Origin: Desulfurococcaceae archaeon
GTDB lineage: Archaea; Thermoproteota; Thermoprotei_A; Sulfolobales; Desulfurococcaceae
Length of the DNA stretch: 64,000 nt
Direction of reading: 5' to 3'
Assembly (NCBI GenBank): GCA_028275705.1
Contig: JAPWUD010000006.1
Location: 1-64,000, forward strand
In this document: in pieces, positions 42,813-52,322 of the stretch
How the letters are laid out: each line of letters starts with the position of its first letter
How positions within the stretch are numbered: position 1 is the first letter of the stretch
Translations under genes and position numbers: made by a program
Notes under the pieces: generated by a model
The model's input: only the letters and a program-made list of their open reading frames with translations
Databases searched by the model: none
What the model was told of the DNA's origin: nothing

Positions 42813-43817
42813 ATGAAGAGAATTAAATTACCCTTCACACCAGGGCTTGAAGTAGAGTTTGTAGATAGAGATAGGGGTTTAAAGCAGATTAGAGACTTCG
42901 CTGAGAGGGGTACTAGGCTCCCCATTGTGGTTTATGGACCTGAGGGCTGTGGTAAGACGAGTTGGCTTAAGCAAGCCGCTGTGATCCTCGGTGAGATGGG
43001 CTTTGAAGTATTCTATGTTAACCCCCTGTATAGAGATTTCACTGTCAAGACGGATATTCGTGAAGTTGTAGATAAGTTTATAGAGGTTGCTTCAGAGGCT
43101 ACTGGTGTTCAATTAAAACTAGCTACTCTAGTAACGCTTGTAGTTAGAGAGCTTCTTACAAAGTGGAGTAGGAGGAGGATAGCTGTACTAGTTGATGACG
43201 TATTCCAGGCTATTGGTCTAGATAGAGCTGAGTTCTACGTTAAAGAGCTCTTAGGGTTAATAGAGCATCCTCCAGCTAGTTACGACAATATTGTAGCTAT
43301 TGTAGCTACTAGTGAGGGTGTTACGAGGTGGAGGATTGGTAGGCACTTGTGGGCTATGATGATGCCTATGTGGAATATGAGTAGAGAGGGCTTTGAAGAG
43401 CTCTATAGTATGGTTCCCAGTTCAAAACTATCTTTTAGTGATATCTGGAGATTAACTGGTGGAAATCCTAGAGTATACTCACTACTATATCAGGTTAATT
43501 GGGATGTTGATAAAGTCATAGTTGACCTCGTTAAGGAGAAAGAGTTGACTCCTAGTTTCATCTCTAAGTGGAGGAGTTGGCTTGAGGGAGCGATTGAAGA
43601 CCCCGACATACTCTGGGATCCCAGTACACCTAGGGAACTAGTAAGTGAGCTCATTGAGAAAAACCTAGTTATATATGACCTCTACCCAAGGGATAATAAG
43701 TTCTGGATTGATGAACCCCCTCTAGAGAGAGACCTAGATATCGGTGTAGGTAGGTATGTCGCGTGGCAGACGCCACTACACAGGGAGGCCGTGAAGAGGG
43801 CTCTTCAAGAGTCGTAA
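42813..43817 (+). CDS. Archaeal AAA ATPase (PF01637-type), second copy
   Basis: Walker A GPEGCGKTS (42-50 from ATG 42813), Walker B RIAVLVDDVF, and a C-terminal part rich in aromatic and charged residues. The ATG at 42813 gives an N-terminus starting MKRIKLPFTPG, as is usual for this family; GTG 42738 is also in frame and would overlap the previous gene by 19 bp. It belongs to the same broad family as the ATPase at 11.6 kb but is not close to it. Function unknown. Confidence 0.82.
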   Translation: MKRIKLPFTPGLEVEFVDRDRGLKQIRDFAERGTRLPIVVYGPEGCGKTSWLKQAAVILGEMGFEVFYVNPLYRDFTVKTDIREVVDKFIEVASEATGVQLKLATLVTLVVRELLTKWSRRRIAVLVDDVFQAIGLDRAEFYVKELLGLIEHPPASYDNIVAIVATSEGVTRWRIGRHLWAMMMPMWNMSREGFEELYSMVPSSKLSFSDIWRLTGGNPRVYSLLYQVNWDVDKVIVDLVKEKELTPSFISKWRSWLEGAIEDPDILWDPSTPRELVSELIEKNLVIYDLYPRDNKFWIDEPPLERDLDIGVGRYVAWQTPLHREAVKRALQES

Positions 43818-43830
43818 GGGGTATACTACT

Positions 43831-44349
43831 ATGCCGGATCTACTGGCACACTATGCTTCAAGTGTGCTAGTGGCTAGGGTGAGGGTGGATACTAGGATTG
43901 CGTTGTTGATTGGGCTAGTTGGCTTAATACCAGACGTGGATGCATTGTTGAGGATTCATAGGTGGATTACGCATAGCCTAGTACTATTAGCCTTGATCGC
44001 TACACCAGTAGTGGCACTAGTATACTGGTATAAGAGGAGGTACTTTGGCATAGCCTTAACAATACTATTAATCTACACACTACACCTACTACTAGACATA
44101 TTCACAGGCCCAACACCAATACTATACCCACTAGCAGACTCAATATGGGTTAAGATACAGGTGAATGGTGCATCAACAGCCACAGGCATAACAGTAACCC
44201 CCAGCATCACAGTGGCAACTATGAAGCCGGACTTCACGCGGAGGGAGACTGTGGAGGGTCCACTAGTAACGGAGACGGGTGCAATAATAGCAGTAGTGAC
44301 AGCAGTTATCCTACTACTAGAGTACTTCTTTAAAGCCGAAAACCAATAA
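43831..44349 (+). CDS. Membrane-bound metal-dependent hydrolase, YdjM/DUF457 type
   Basis: 172 residues with about four hydrophobic helices. Metal-ligand-like motifs are all present: MPDLLAHY at the start, GLIPDVDAL, HRWITHSL, and HLLLDIFTGPTPILYPL. These agree with the family once called inner-membrane metal-dependent hydrolases (DUF457). Substrate unknown. It follows the AAA gene after 14 bp. Confidence 0.85.
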   Translation: MPDLLAHYASSVLVARVRVDTRIALLIGLVGLIPDVDALLRIHRWITHSLVLLALIATPVVALVYWYKRRYFGIALTILLIYTLHLLLDIFTGPTPILYPLADSIWVKIQVNGASTATGITVTPSITVATMKPDFTRRETVEGPLVTETGAIIAVVTAVILLLEYFFKAENQ

Positions 44350-44396
44350 TTAGGAAGGACTATGAGGATTCAGTGGCTACACCTATCAAACCTAAT

Positions 44397-44630
44397 TCAA
44401 TTAGAAACAGTCCCCTCTGGGAGCTCAGGGACGTCTTCAAGGTCTCTCTCAATCTTACTAAGCAACTCCTCAGCCTCCAAGCGGGAAACAGTCTCCTCGA
44501 TGAAGCCCCTTATCAACATACTCCAGTTGACACTGCTAAACTTCTTCATTCTCTCCCTCAACTCTCGGGATATCCTAACACATATAACGCTAGATGTACT
44601 GAATCCCTGTAAAACAATGATGTAGAGCAA
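44397..44630 (-). CDS. Orphan VapB-type antitoxin
   Basis: A 77-residue protein reading SSVICVRISRELRERMKKFS and NWSMLIRGFIEETVSRLEAE, which matches archaeal VapB antitoxins with an N-terminal ribbon-helix-helix DNA-binding part. Such genes normally overlap a vapC gene just downstream, but the minus strand after 44397 runs into the 3' end of the DUF457 gene and shows no PIN-domain start. It is probably a solitary or residual antitoxin. The true start may be internal (near FSTSSV). Confidence 0.7.
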   Translation of the reverse strand: MLYIIVLQGFSTSSVICVRISRELRERMKKFSSVNWSMLIRGFIEETVSRLEAEELLSKIERDLEDVPELPEGTVSN

Positions 44631-44703
44631 GTATATAGATACGCCTCACGTATGGCAAACAATATTAAGTAGAGAACAAGATGTAGAAACCCCGGTAGAG
44701 AAC

Positions 44704-44907
44704 ATGCCTATAGTCCACGTATACATGTGGAGTGGGGTATCAAGAGAGGCTAAGGAGAAGATAATCAAGGGCATAACAAGGGTATTCGAGGAGCTTGGAA
44801 TACCAGGGCACGCAGTGGAAGTAGTAATACTTGAGGTGCCTAAGGAAAACTGGGGAGTAGGGGGAGAACAAGCAAGCGAGAAATTCAAGGAGACTAGGCC
44901 TCCCTAA
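44704..44907 (+). CDS. 4-oxalocrotonate tautomerase family protein
   Basis: 67 residues starting MPIVHVYMW: after Met removal, Pro1 would be the catalytic base, as in the tautomerase superfamily. It continues SREAKEKIIKGITRVFEELG and VEVVILEVPKENWGVGG, the conserved positions of 4-OT-like enzymes. Natural substrate unknown. Confidence 0.88.
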   Translation: MPIVHVYMWSGVSREAKEKIIKGITRVFEELGIPGHAVEVVILEVPKENWGVGGEQASEKFKETRPP

Positions 44908-44929
44908 GTAACTAAGCGTCTATGTAGAT

Positions 44930-46249
44930 ATGAGTAGAGAGAATAGACCTATAATGATTGTCGCTGGTACTAGGCCTGAGGCTATTAAACTAGCCCCTGT
45001 TATATGGTCTCTTGAGAAACTCGGAGTAGACTACGTGTTTGTATGGAGTGGGCAGCACTATGACTACGAGATGAGCCGTGTATTCTTTAATCAACTAGGC
45101 TTACCCGATCCCGATTTAGATCTCGATGTTAGGAGTGGTAGCCACGCTGAGCAAACAGCTAGAATAATGATTGGTGTTGAGAAAGCGATAATTGACTATA
45201 AACCCTCCATAGTTGTAGCACAAGGCGATACCAATACAACACTAGCCTCAGCACTAGCCTCTGTAAAATCACTAACACCTTTCGCACACGTCGAGGCTGG
45301 TTTGAGGAGTTGGGATAGGACAATGCCAGAGGAAGTAAATAGAGTCGTAGCTGACTCTATAGCAGAGTTAAACTTTGCACCTACATGGCTTGCAGCAGTG
45401 AACCTTATGCATTCTGGTGTACCGTTGAAGAAGATATATGTGACAGGTAATACAATAGTGGATGTAGTCTACAAGTACAAAGATCTAGTAGTTGAGTGGG
45501 GGGAGAAATTACTCGGAGAATACAAGCTAGAGCCCGGTAATTACGCACTAGTAACTATTCATAGACAGGAAAACACTGATAACCAGTGGCGATTAGAGAA
45601 TATAGTTAAAGCACTAATCGAGTTATCAAAGCATATTCCAGTAGTATTCCCCGCGCACCCCAGAACCACTAGGAGGCTTGAGGCCGTTGGACTACTTGAG
45701 TCTTTGAAGAAGAACGTAAAGCTTCTCAGTCCACTAGGCTACTTTGAATTCCTGGGACTACTCAGCAAATCTGCAATTGTTTTAACAGATAGTGGTGGTG
45801 TTCAAGAAGAGGCATGCATACTGGGAATTCCGACTCTTACCCTTAGATATAATACTGAGAGACCTGAGACTGTATTAGCCGGGTCAAATATACTCGTAGG
45901 TGTTGAACCAGAAAAGGTCGTCCCCATAGCTCTTGATATGATCAAGCGTAGAAGTGAAATAGCTAAGAAAAAGGGGTGTGGCAATCTCATAGGGGATGGA
46001 ACAGCGGGAGAAAAGATATCTAAGATCCTTAATAAGTTCAAGGATGATGCAACCATAGAGACTCGCGATACACGGGAAGATCCGTACATAGTACATGTAT
46101 TAATTGACACTTCAGAAAACATGGAGGATCTATCTGTAAAAGGAGAGATAATTGCTATGTATGATGACCATGGATTTCCCACCATAGATATAAACTCGGC
46201 GAGAAAAATAGTCATTAGAGTGGCAAAACACTGTCTACTAACAAAGTGA
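44930..46249 (+). CDS. wecB: UDP-N-acetylglucosamine 2-epimerase with extra C-terminal segment
   Basis: Makes UDP-ManNAc from UDP-GlcNAc. Begins IMIVAGTRPEAIKLAPVI, then GQHYDYEMS, VVAQGDTNTTLASAL, HVEAGLRSWDR, MPEEVNRVVAD and LVTIHRQENTD, and SGGVQEEACILGIPTLTLR, all as in WecB. The core ends near residue 372; about 65 further residues (starting with DDATIETRDTREDPYIVHVL) are absent from ordinary epimerases. This segment has no domain I recognise. First gene of the glycan locus. Confidence 0.91.
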   Translation: MSRENRPIMIVAGTRPEAIKLAPVIWSLEKLGVDYVFVWSGQHYDYEMSRVFFNQLGLPDPDLDLDVRSGSHAEQTARIMIGVEKAIIDYKPSIVVAQGDTNTTLASALASVKSLTPFAHVEAGLRSWDRTMPEEVNRVVADSIAELNFAPTWLAAVNLMHSGVPLKKIYVTGNTIVDVVYKYKDLVVEWGEKLLGEYKLEPGNYALVTIHRQENTDNQWRLENIVKALIELSKHIPVVFPAHPRTTRRLEAVGLLESLKKNVKLLSPLGYFEFLGLLSKSAIVLTDSGGVQEEACILGIPTLTLRYNTERPETVLAGSNILVGVEPEKVVPIALDMIKRRSEIAKKKGCGNLIGDGTAGEKISKILNKFKDDATIETRDTREDPYIVHVLIDTSENMEDLSVKGEIIAMYDDHGFPTIDINSARKIVIRVAKHCLLTK

Positions 46250-46279
46250 TTTGTTCTGCTATCTAGAGGTGAGGCAACT

Positions 46280-47524
46280 ATAAGGAAGACGCCTAACATT
46301 ATACTAGTTACGCATCACTTTCCGCCTGAAGTAAATGGAACCGCGACAAGAGCATTTGAAATAGCCAAGATAATGATCAAAAAACATCCAGGCATCAGGT
46401 TATTCGTGATATCACCGCCTCCCGTTAGACCTTTTGGTAGGTTCCAAGTCGATCTGAGACCATTACGCATTATTAAGTTGAGCGGCAATCTCTATCTAAT
46501 ACGAGTTTGGAGTTATCAACCCATCAGCCCTAATCCATCGGTTTTTGAACGTCTTCTCAATTACATAATTTTTCCAATTCTCGCCATACCGATTATTATA
46601 GGTCTTGGACTATTCTCAAAGAGAATTATGTTCATAATACCACCATCGATTTTGACCATTATAGTTCCATTTATTAAACCATTGAGGAGTAAAATAATAT
46701 TGGACGTTACTGATCTCTGGCACGAAGAGGCCCAACTTCTGGGTTATATAAAAAGTCGTTTACTCACCGCTATATCTAGAGGGGCAGAATTACTTGCATT
46801 AAAACTTGCCCATGTAATTACCGTGGCTACATACTCTATCGGGAAATATTACGTATATCTTTTAGGCAACAAGAAAAAGAGGATATATGTACTACCAACA
46901 CCCATTGATGAGCTATTGGTAAAGAAGCATCGAGATACAAAGACTTTGCTGAGCTCAAATACCTCGTATGATACTATAGTATATGCAGGTAATTTTGGAA
47001 AACCGCAAGCTTTAGATTTTGCAATAAAAGCCTTCAAAATCCTTAACGAAAGAGGAGTCAAAGTCAAGTTATTATTGATAGGAGGGGGTGAAGAAGAAAG
47101 GTCTCTTAAACATCTTGTGAATATTCTTGGGGTAAACAACGTTGAAATCAGACCTCCAGTATCTAGGGAGGAGTTATTTAGTCGCATATATTCACAGGCA
47201 TCAGCAGGGCTTCTGGCACTTTCCCATGTTAGAGCATTATTTTATGCTATTCCCACAAAAATGTATGAATATATAGTGTGTGAGTTACCAATAGTAGCTT
47301 ATGGAAGCAGCATAGAGGTCAAACGCGTTATCACAAAATGGCGTCTCGGAGTGTATGTAACCGAAAACGATCCGCAAAAATTGGTTGAAGCCATAATGTT
47401 CTTAATGAACAATAAACATTTATTTATAGAAAATACCAGGAAGTATGCATTATATCTAACAAAACAAGTGTACGAAGTACTTGATAATATTATCTATGAC
47501 AAGCACAGAGACGTTTCAAGATGA
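46280..47524 (+). CDS. Glycosyltransferase family 4-type, predicted AUA start
   Basis: A 414-residue GT-B glycosyltransferase. The first ATG of the frame (46373) would drop the conserved N-terminal beta-strand and loop, yet the reading frame upstream encodes NIILVTHHFPPEVNGTATRA, a typical family start. Between the preceding stop (46247-46249) and 46373 there is no ATG, GTG or TTG in this frame. A strong ribosome-binding site, GAGGTGAGG (46266-46274), ends 5-7 nt before an ATA at 46280-46282, which gives (M)RKTPNIILVTHHF. C-terminal features include VYAGNFGKPQALDFAIKAF and PTKMYEYIVCELPIVAYG. Overlaps the next gene by 4 bp. Confidence 0.82.
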   Translation: MRKTPNIILVTHHFPPEVNGTATRAFEIAKIMIKKHPGIRLFVISPPPVRPFGRFQVDLRPLRIIKLSGNLYLIRVWSYQPISPNPSVFERLLNYIIFPILAIPIIIGLGLFSKRIMFIIPPSILTIIVPFIKPLRSKIILDVTDLWHEEAQLLGYIKSRLLTAISRGAELLALKLAHVITVATYSIGKYYVYLLGNKKKRIYVLPTPIDELLVKKHRDTKTLLSSNTSYDTIVYAGNFGKPQALDFAIKAFKILNERGVKVKLLLIGGGEEERSLKHLVNILGVNNVEIRPPVSREELFSRIYSQASAGLLALSHVRALFYAIPTKMYEYIVCELPIVAYGSSIEVKRVITKWRLGVYVTENDPQKLVEAIMFLMNNKHLFIENTRKYALYLTKQVYEVLDNIIYDKHRDVSR

Positions 47525-48588
47525 ACCTCGATGATAAACTCAAAGGTCTCAAAATCGATAGCGTGTTTCTTGTAAGAATACTAGGACTTAGACCATTGGA
47601 AACGACTAATGCAGCCTTAATAAATGAATTGAGCACGAGTGAACTACGTAAATTATACTGGTACGCTAAGATTAACAAAATAGGCTTTACTTACCTGAAG
47701 GCCCTAGAGAAGGCCGATGTATTAAAGAGGATCCCCGAACTCAAAAAAGAACTTGAAGTACAGGAGAAGATGTATGAGAAACATAATGAATCTATAGAGA
47801 TTATAAGCAACATATTAACTGATCTAGGCGTAGACCACGTCTTCATAAAAACTATTTACGACTTCCCCATGCTTCCCTCCGACATAGATATCCTTATATA
47901 TGGTGAAACTTTAGAAAATGTTGCATCTGCTCTAATCAAAAAAGGTTTAAAGATTTTTGATAAAGGCCCTCACTTTATTTCCATTTATAATACAATCGTA
48001 GATGCATCAGCTCAGCGTCCAAAGATGAGCTACGATATTGATATATATGATGAGATTTCTCTCAGCTACTTCAAGTATATGGACAAATCATTGTGCTCAA
48101 GTGATAGATATAAATATTCCAGCGGAGTAGAGGTATTATCAGCCGAGTGTGAGCTACTTATTCACATTAATCATTCACTCTTTGAGCATCTTTTTACTTT
48201 ATCTCACTTATACGTAATCTCCACGTTACTACCTCGAATAAACTTCCATAAGCTGGAAATCTTGAGTAATTTAGCTGAATCGAGAGTTCCACTAGCTCTC
48301 GTCTCCGAAATAGTAAATAAAGTACTTAAGTACTACCAGGACGGGATGCCCACCCCACTAGTAAAATTCGTGAGGTCTTTCCAAAACAAGAAATACACTA
48401 CAATTAGAGTCAGCCAACTACCATATCGTTATAGCTTAAAGCATGTTGCAGAGGCAATAATAGAAAAAGTACGTAAAAAATATTATTTGCTATCAATGCT
48501 CGAATTCACACATGCGCTCCGTAGCCAAGAAGAGTTAAATCATATAATGTTTCACATCATACTGAGAAGAAAAAGAATAACATATTAA
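47521..48588 (+). CDS. Nucleotidyltransferase-fold protein (NTP_transf_5-like)
   Basis: 355 residues with HVFIKTIYDFPMLPSDIDIL (near 123-142), where SDIDIL is the metal-binding DxD, and later YDIDIYDEIS and ELLIHINHSLFEH. This resembles a family of uncharacterised nucleotidyltransferases found in polysaccharide loci. It begins 4 bp before the end of the previous gene (ATGA). A broken gene with the same architecture lies at 59.7 kb. Confidence 0.7.
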   Translation: MNLDDKLKGLKIDSVFLVRILGLRPLETTNAALINELSTSELRKLYWYAKINKIGFTYLKALEKADVLKRIPELKKELEVQEKMYEKHNESIEIISNILTDLGVDHVFIKTIYDFPMLPSDIDILIYGETLENVASALIKKGLKIFDKGPHFISIYNTIVDASAQRPKMSYDIDIYDEISLSYFKYMDKSLCSSDRYKYSSGVEVLSAECELLIHINHSLFEHLFTLSHLYVISTLLPRINFHKLEILSNLAESRVPLALVSEIVNKVLKYYQDGMPTPLVKFVRSFQNKKYTTIRVSQLPYRYSLKHVAEAIIEKVRKKYYLLSMLEFTHALRSQEELNHIMFHIILRRKRITY

Positions 48589-48603
48589 AGGGCTTGGCTA
48601 AAC

Positions 48604-49506
48604 ATGAACAATGTGGTAATATCAGTCATTTTACCTACATATAATCGAGTTTCTACTATTAAATATACATTTGAAAGTCTATTAAACCAGTCATTTAAAG
48701 ATTTCGAAGTTATTATTATAGATGACACCCCTAACGATAAAGTCTACAGCTTCCTTTCTTCACGTGGCTATTTACTCAAAGACAACGTAATTTATTTCAA
48801 GACCAGCAAAAGATACGGATTACCAGCTTCACGAAACAAAGGAGTTTTATTAGCAAGAGGTAATCTCATATTGTTTATTGAAGATGATATTATCTTAGAT
48901 CGTGATGCACTGCTAATTCTCTACGTTACATATAAGGTCGTGAAAAAGAAAGTGAAAAAACTTGGAGCAATCGTTCCAGCGAGACCAATAATCATGGTGA
49001 ACTATACATCGCCTTTAATAACTAGCTTTATAATGAAGCATCTAAAGCGACCCCTTATTGAGAGTTCAATAACTCGTTTAATTTATCAAAAATATGATAC
49101 GGAGTATAATGGTATTTTTGAAATACCTACAGGTCATCCGTGTGCTTTGTTTGAAAAGGAAACACTAATTAAGATTGGGCTATTTGATTACAAAACGTTT
49201 AAGGGAAGTTTCGAGTTTGAGGAGACAGACTTATTCACACGCCTTAGGAGGAGTGGATTCATTATAATATACCAACCGAAAGCGATTTTTCATCATATCC
49301 AAGTTAATGAAGGGGGATGCAAGACTTCACTATTCAAAAAAGCTAAGAGCTTCATGAGTAATTATGTGAAGTATTTAACAAAACATTACACTCCCGCTTC
49401 ATTATTGCCAAGATTAATTCTTGCACTAGTGGAAACTAGTGTTATGTTCGTTCTGACAAAGCTAGAGGCCATTATATCAATATGCGCGATTGTACATCGG
49501 AGATAA
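48604..49506 (+). CDS. GT2 family glycosyltransferase
   Basis: 300 residues. GT-A start VVISVILPTYNRVSTIKYTF, IIIDDTPND, GLPASRNKGVLLARGNLILF and IEDDIILD (DxD equivalent), then FEETDLFTRLRRSGF. A C-terminal hydrophobic stretch (about 270-295) may bind the membrane. A 15-bp gap separates it from the previous gene. Confidence 0.88.
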   Translation: MNNVVISVILPTYNRVSTIKYTFESLLNQSFKDFEVIIIDDTPNDKVYSFLSSRGYLLKDNVIYFKTSKRYGLPASRNKGVLLARGNLILFIEDDIILDRDALLILYVTYKVVKKKVKKLGAIVPARPIIMVNYTSPLITSFIMKHLKRPLIESSITRLIYQKYDTEYNGIFEIPTGHPCALFEKETLIKIGLFDYKTFKGSFEFEETDLFTRLRRSGFIIIYQPKAIFHHIQVNEGGCKTSLFKKAKSFMSNYVKYLTKHYTPASLLPRLILALVETSVMFVLTKLEAIISICAIVHRR

Positions 49507-49521
49507 GTTATTAAGTAAAAC

Positions 49522-50571
49522 ATGACATCTATGGAACATAAGATAATATTTGTGACATTTAAAATATTCTTTTATGCGGAGGGTAAATCAAATATCGTTA
49601 AAGAGCTATCTGATACTCTCGCTTCTCTGGGGATAAGCACCGAGGTTATTCATCTCAATCCTAGGAATTTTATAAAACTACAAAGTATAATTTCAAGACA
49701 CAAAAGTTTGGCTACAGTGATCCTAGTAGTAGGGCCATCCTCTCTTTTATCCCTCGTAGTAATGGCGTACTTCTCGCTTCTGAGAAAGGTCTATAATACA
49801 AAACTTCTCGTGTATATGGTTCAACCAACGCTACTAAATACAGGTTCTACTTTAATTAAGACGCTAACACAAGGCATTCTTCGAATTATTGGTGTTGATA
49901 AAATATTGGTTCAATCAAAAGGAGTATATCGAATTCTTAGATCACTGGGTCTGAGAGCTGGGTTATTGCCTAGTGGAGTTTCTACGGAGAAGTTTAGACC
50001 ATGTAGCCTAGAAGAAAAATTACACTTAAGAGAGAAGCATGGGTTACCGGCATACGTTAAGATAATACTACACGTGGGGCCGATAAAGAAAGGTAGGGGA
50101 ATAGAGCATATAATGCCACTTTGCAACTGCCCCAATATAATGGTCTTAATAATTGGGAGACCCCATGATTTTGATGCAAAACTTGTGAAGGAGGCTACAG
50201 AAAGGGGATGTATGGTATATAATAGGTTTTTCAAGAACATAGATGAAGTATACAGGCTTTCTGATGTGTACGTATTCCCAACTAGGTCAATAAAAAATGC
50301 AGTCGATCTACCCCTCTCAATATTAGAAGCTATGGCATGTAACCTAGTAGTAGTTACCTCTCAGCTAGATGGAATCACAACGTATTGGAATAATAACCCT
50401 GAGCTAGGCTTCTACATAACTTATGATCCATCCCAGATACCAAGCTTAGTCGAGAAAATAGTAAAAGAAGGAAAATTACATGCTACAACGAGAGATCTCG
50501 TGAGACCTTTTGATTGGAAAAATATAGCAAGGATGCTTTTAATTCATATAATTGATGCCTATGCTAAATAA
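49522..50571 (+). CDS. GT1/GT4-type glycosyltransferase
   Basis: 349 residues with a GT-B layout. The C-terminal half contains IILHVGPIKKGRGIEHIMPL, VYRLSDVYVFPTRSIKNAVD and LPLSILEAMACNLVVVTSQL, matching the nucleotide-sugar site of GT4 enzymes (E-x7-E-like). The N-terminal half is divergent. Its end overlaps the next gene by 20 bp. Confidence 0.85.
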   Translation: MTSMEHKIIFVTFKIFFYAEGKSNIVKELSDTLASLGISTEVIHLNPRNFIKLQSIISRHKSLATVILVVGPSSLLSLVVMAYFSLLRKVYNTKLLVYMVQPTLLNTGSTLIKTLTQGILRIIGVDKILVQSKGVYRILRSLGLRAGLLPSGVSTEKFRPCSLEEKLHLREKHGLPAYVKIILHVGPIKKGRGIEHIMPLCNCPNIMVLIIGRPHDFDAKLVKEATERGCMVYNRFFKNIDEVYRLSDVYVFPTRSIKNAVDLPLSILEAMACNLVVVTSQLDGITTYWNNNPELGFYITYDPSQIPSLVEKIVKEGKLHATTRDLVRPFDWKNIARMLLIHIIDAYAK

Positions 50572-51241
50572 TAGGCTAATAGTGATAACGGGTCCCGACG
50601 GTTCTGGGAAATCACTATTAGCAAGATACCTCTACTATGTTTTGAGAAATAGAGGTGTGCCGGTTTGCCTGATGTACGGTGGATGGCGTAGCTTCAATAA
50701 TATATATGCACAATTAGTGAAAAAAATATGTCCAGCAATATCCAACAAGAATATAACCCATCTTTCATCGATCAAAAGTCCTAAAGCAAATATAGCCAGA
50801 AAAAAGAAGATCAAACTTTTGTTCAAACTAATAGTTTTATTGGATTATTACGCGTCCGTAATACTTAAGTTAATAATGTTCTCACTAATATATAGCATAG
50901 TAATCTTAGACCGTTACTTCATAGACCTAATAGTTAATATGTCTATAGACCTCGAAGAAGACGTGAGAGAAATGCTATCAACATATAGAATCGTCAAACC
51001 CATTATGCCGCGGCCTGAAAAAATATTTGTAATTATAGGCCCTCCTCAAATGATCTTTAAGAGAAAAAGCGACATCCCCAGCATCGATTTCTCAAGAGAG
51101 CAATGCAGAAGATTTCTCTTTATTTCAATGTATAGTCAGGAAATTCAAATAATAAGTGCACTAAAAAATTTGCAGGAAAAAGCCCATATAATATTACAGG
51201 AGACGGGTATCGAGTATGAGAATAGCATTCCTCATCGATAG
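50552..51241 (+). CDS. Thymidylate-kinase-like P-loop protein
   Basis: 229 residues starting LIVITGPDGSGKSLLARYLY, a P-loop in the form used by dTMP kinases, then VILDRYFIDLIVNMS (DR-Y motif) and a C-terminal region with KIFVIIGPP. In glycan loci such proteins are often distant relatives acting on unknown substrates rather than true dTMP kinases. The nucleotide-specificity part is divergent. Overlaps both neighbours. Confidence 0.75.
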   Translation: MMPMLNNRLIVITGPDGSGKSLLARYLYYVLRNRGVPVCLMYGGWRSFNNIYAQLVKKICPAISNKNITHLSSIKSPKANIARKKKIKLLFKLIVLLDYYASVILKLIMFSLIYSIVILDRYFIDLIVNMSIDLEEDVREMLSTYRIVKPIMPRPEKIFVIIGPPQMIFKRKSDIPSIDFSREQCRRFLFISMYSQEIQIISALKNLQEKAHIILQETGIEYENSIPHR

Positions 51242-52322
51242 ATTAGGCCTTGACGGCGTTTCTAGAGTTTGTTTGACGCAGTCCAAGGGGCTGGCGAGTA
51301 GAGGCGTTGAAGTGGCCATTTTCACCAAGAAAGTTTCTTCTCATATATTAAAATCACTAGACAGCATCAATATATTTAGAGTATATAATGAAGGTTATAA
51401 CGTGAGAAATACGCTACGTTCTTTGTCCGAATACGACATAGTTCACTCCCACTATATCACACTCAGCACTCTAGGCTCATTAATAAGTCTAGCTGGAATA
51501 CCTCACATATTTCATGAGCATGGACACTTCTTTCCCTATTTTCCAAGAAGTTTTAAATCCTTTGTAGGATTTACACGTTACATTCTATTTGAATCACCTA
51601 ACATAATATTATCCAAGCGAATCATAGCAATCAGCAACTTTGTAGATAGAGAAATACGAAGAATTTTCCCCTTTGCTAACGTGCAGAAGATACGTGTAGT
51701 TTATAATCCTATAGATAGCGGGATCTTCGGTCCAGTAAAAACCGAGAAAGCTAGAGAATTACTTGGGTTGGATGGTTTTCAACACATTATTCTAAGTATT
51801 CAATCTCCTGGGAGACAAAACGACTATGAGTACATACAAATAGTCAAAACTATTCTTTCAAAACAAAAAAATACAGCCATCATAATAATTACGAGAGATA
51901 GATACAGTTACGACTATATAAAGGAGAAATTGAAAAACCTCACTAGTGTTATTATATATAACAATATACCATCAGATCGTCATTTAAATTTACTATATAA
52001 TGCCTCGGATGTTTATTTTACGATATCAAGGTGGGAAAGTTTTGGCTATACAATTGCGGAGGCCATGTTTGTGGGTAAGCCAGTCATAGGATACGATATA
52101 ACCGCAATAGGGGAGCTTATAGTCAATGGATTTAATGGGTTTAAGGTGCCCATTGGACGGTGGGATCTTCTAACAAATGCTATTTTAACGCTTCTAAATG
52201 ATGAGGAAATACGAAAGCAATTTGGTAAAAATGCGAGGGAATTCGCAGTTGAAAGCTTCTCACTAGATATAATAACCCAAAGACTACTAGCGATTTATAA
52301 AGAAGTGGTGGAGTCGAAATGA
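51216..52322 (+). CDS. GT4-type glycosyltransferase
   Basis: 368 residues with a full GT-B fold: IAFLIDRLGLDGVSRVCLTQ, IVHSHYITLSTLGSL, HEHGHFFPYF, VYNPIDSGIF, and C-terminal SRWESFGYTIAEAMFVGKPV, with the E-x7-E motif (ESFGYTIAE). Overlaps the kinase-like gene by 26 bp and the next gene by 4 bp. Confidence 0.9.
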   Translation: MRIAFLIDRLGLDGVSRVCLTQSKGLASRGVEVAIFTKKVSSHILKSLDSINIFRVYNEGYNVRNTLRSLSEYDIVHSHYITLSTLGSLISLAGIPHIFHEHGHFFPYFPRSFKSFVGFTRYILFESPNIILSKRIIAISNFVDREIRRIFPFANVQKIRVVYNPIDSGIFGPVKTEKARELLGLDGFQHIILSIQSPGRQNDYEYIQIVKTILSKQKNTAIIIITRDRYSYDYIKEKLKNLTSVIIYNNIPSDRHLNLLYNASDVYFTISRWESFGYTIAEAMFVGKPVIGYDITAIGELIVNGFNGFKVPIGRWDLLTNAILTLLNDEEIRKQFGKNAREFAVESFSLDIITQRLLAIYKEVVESK

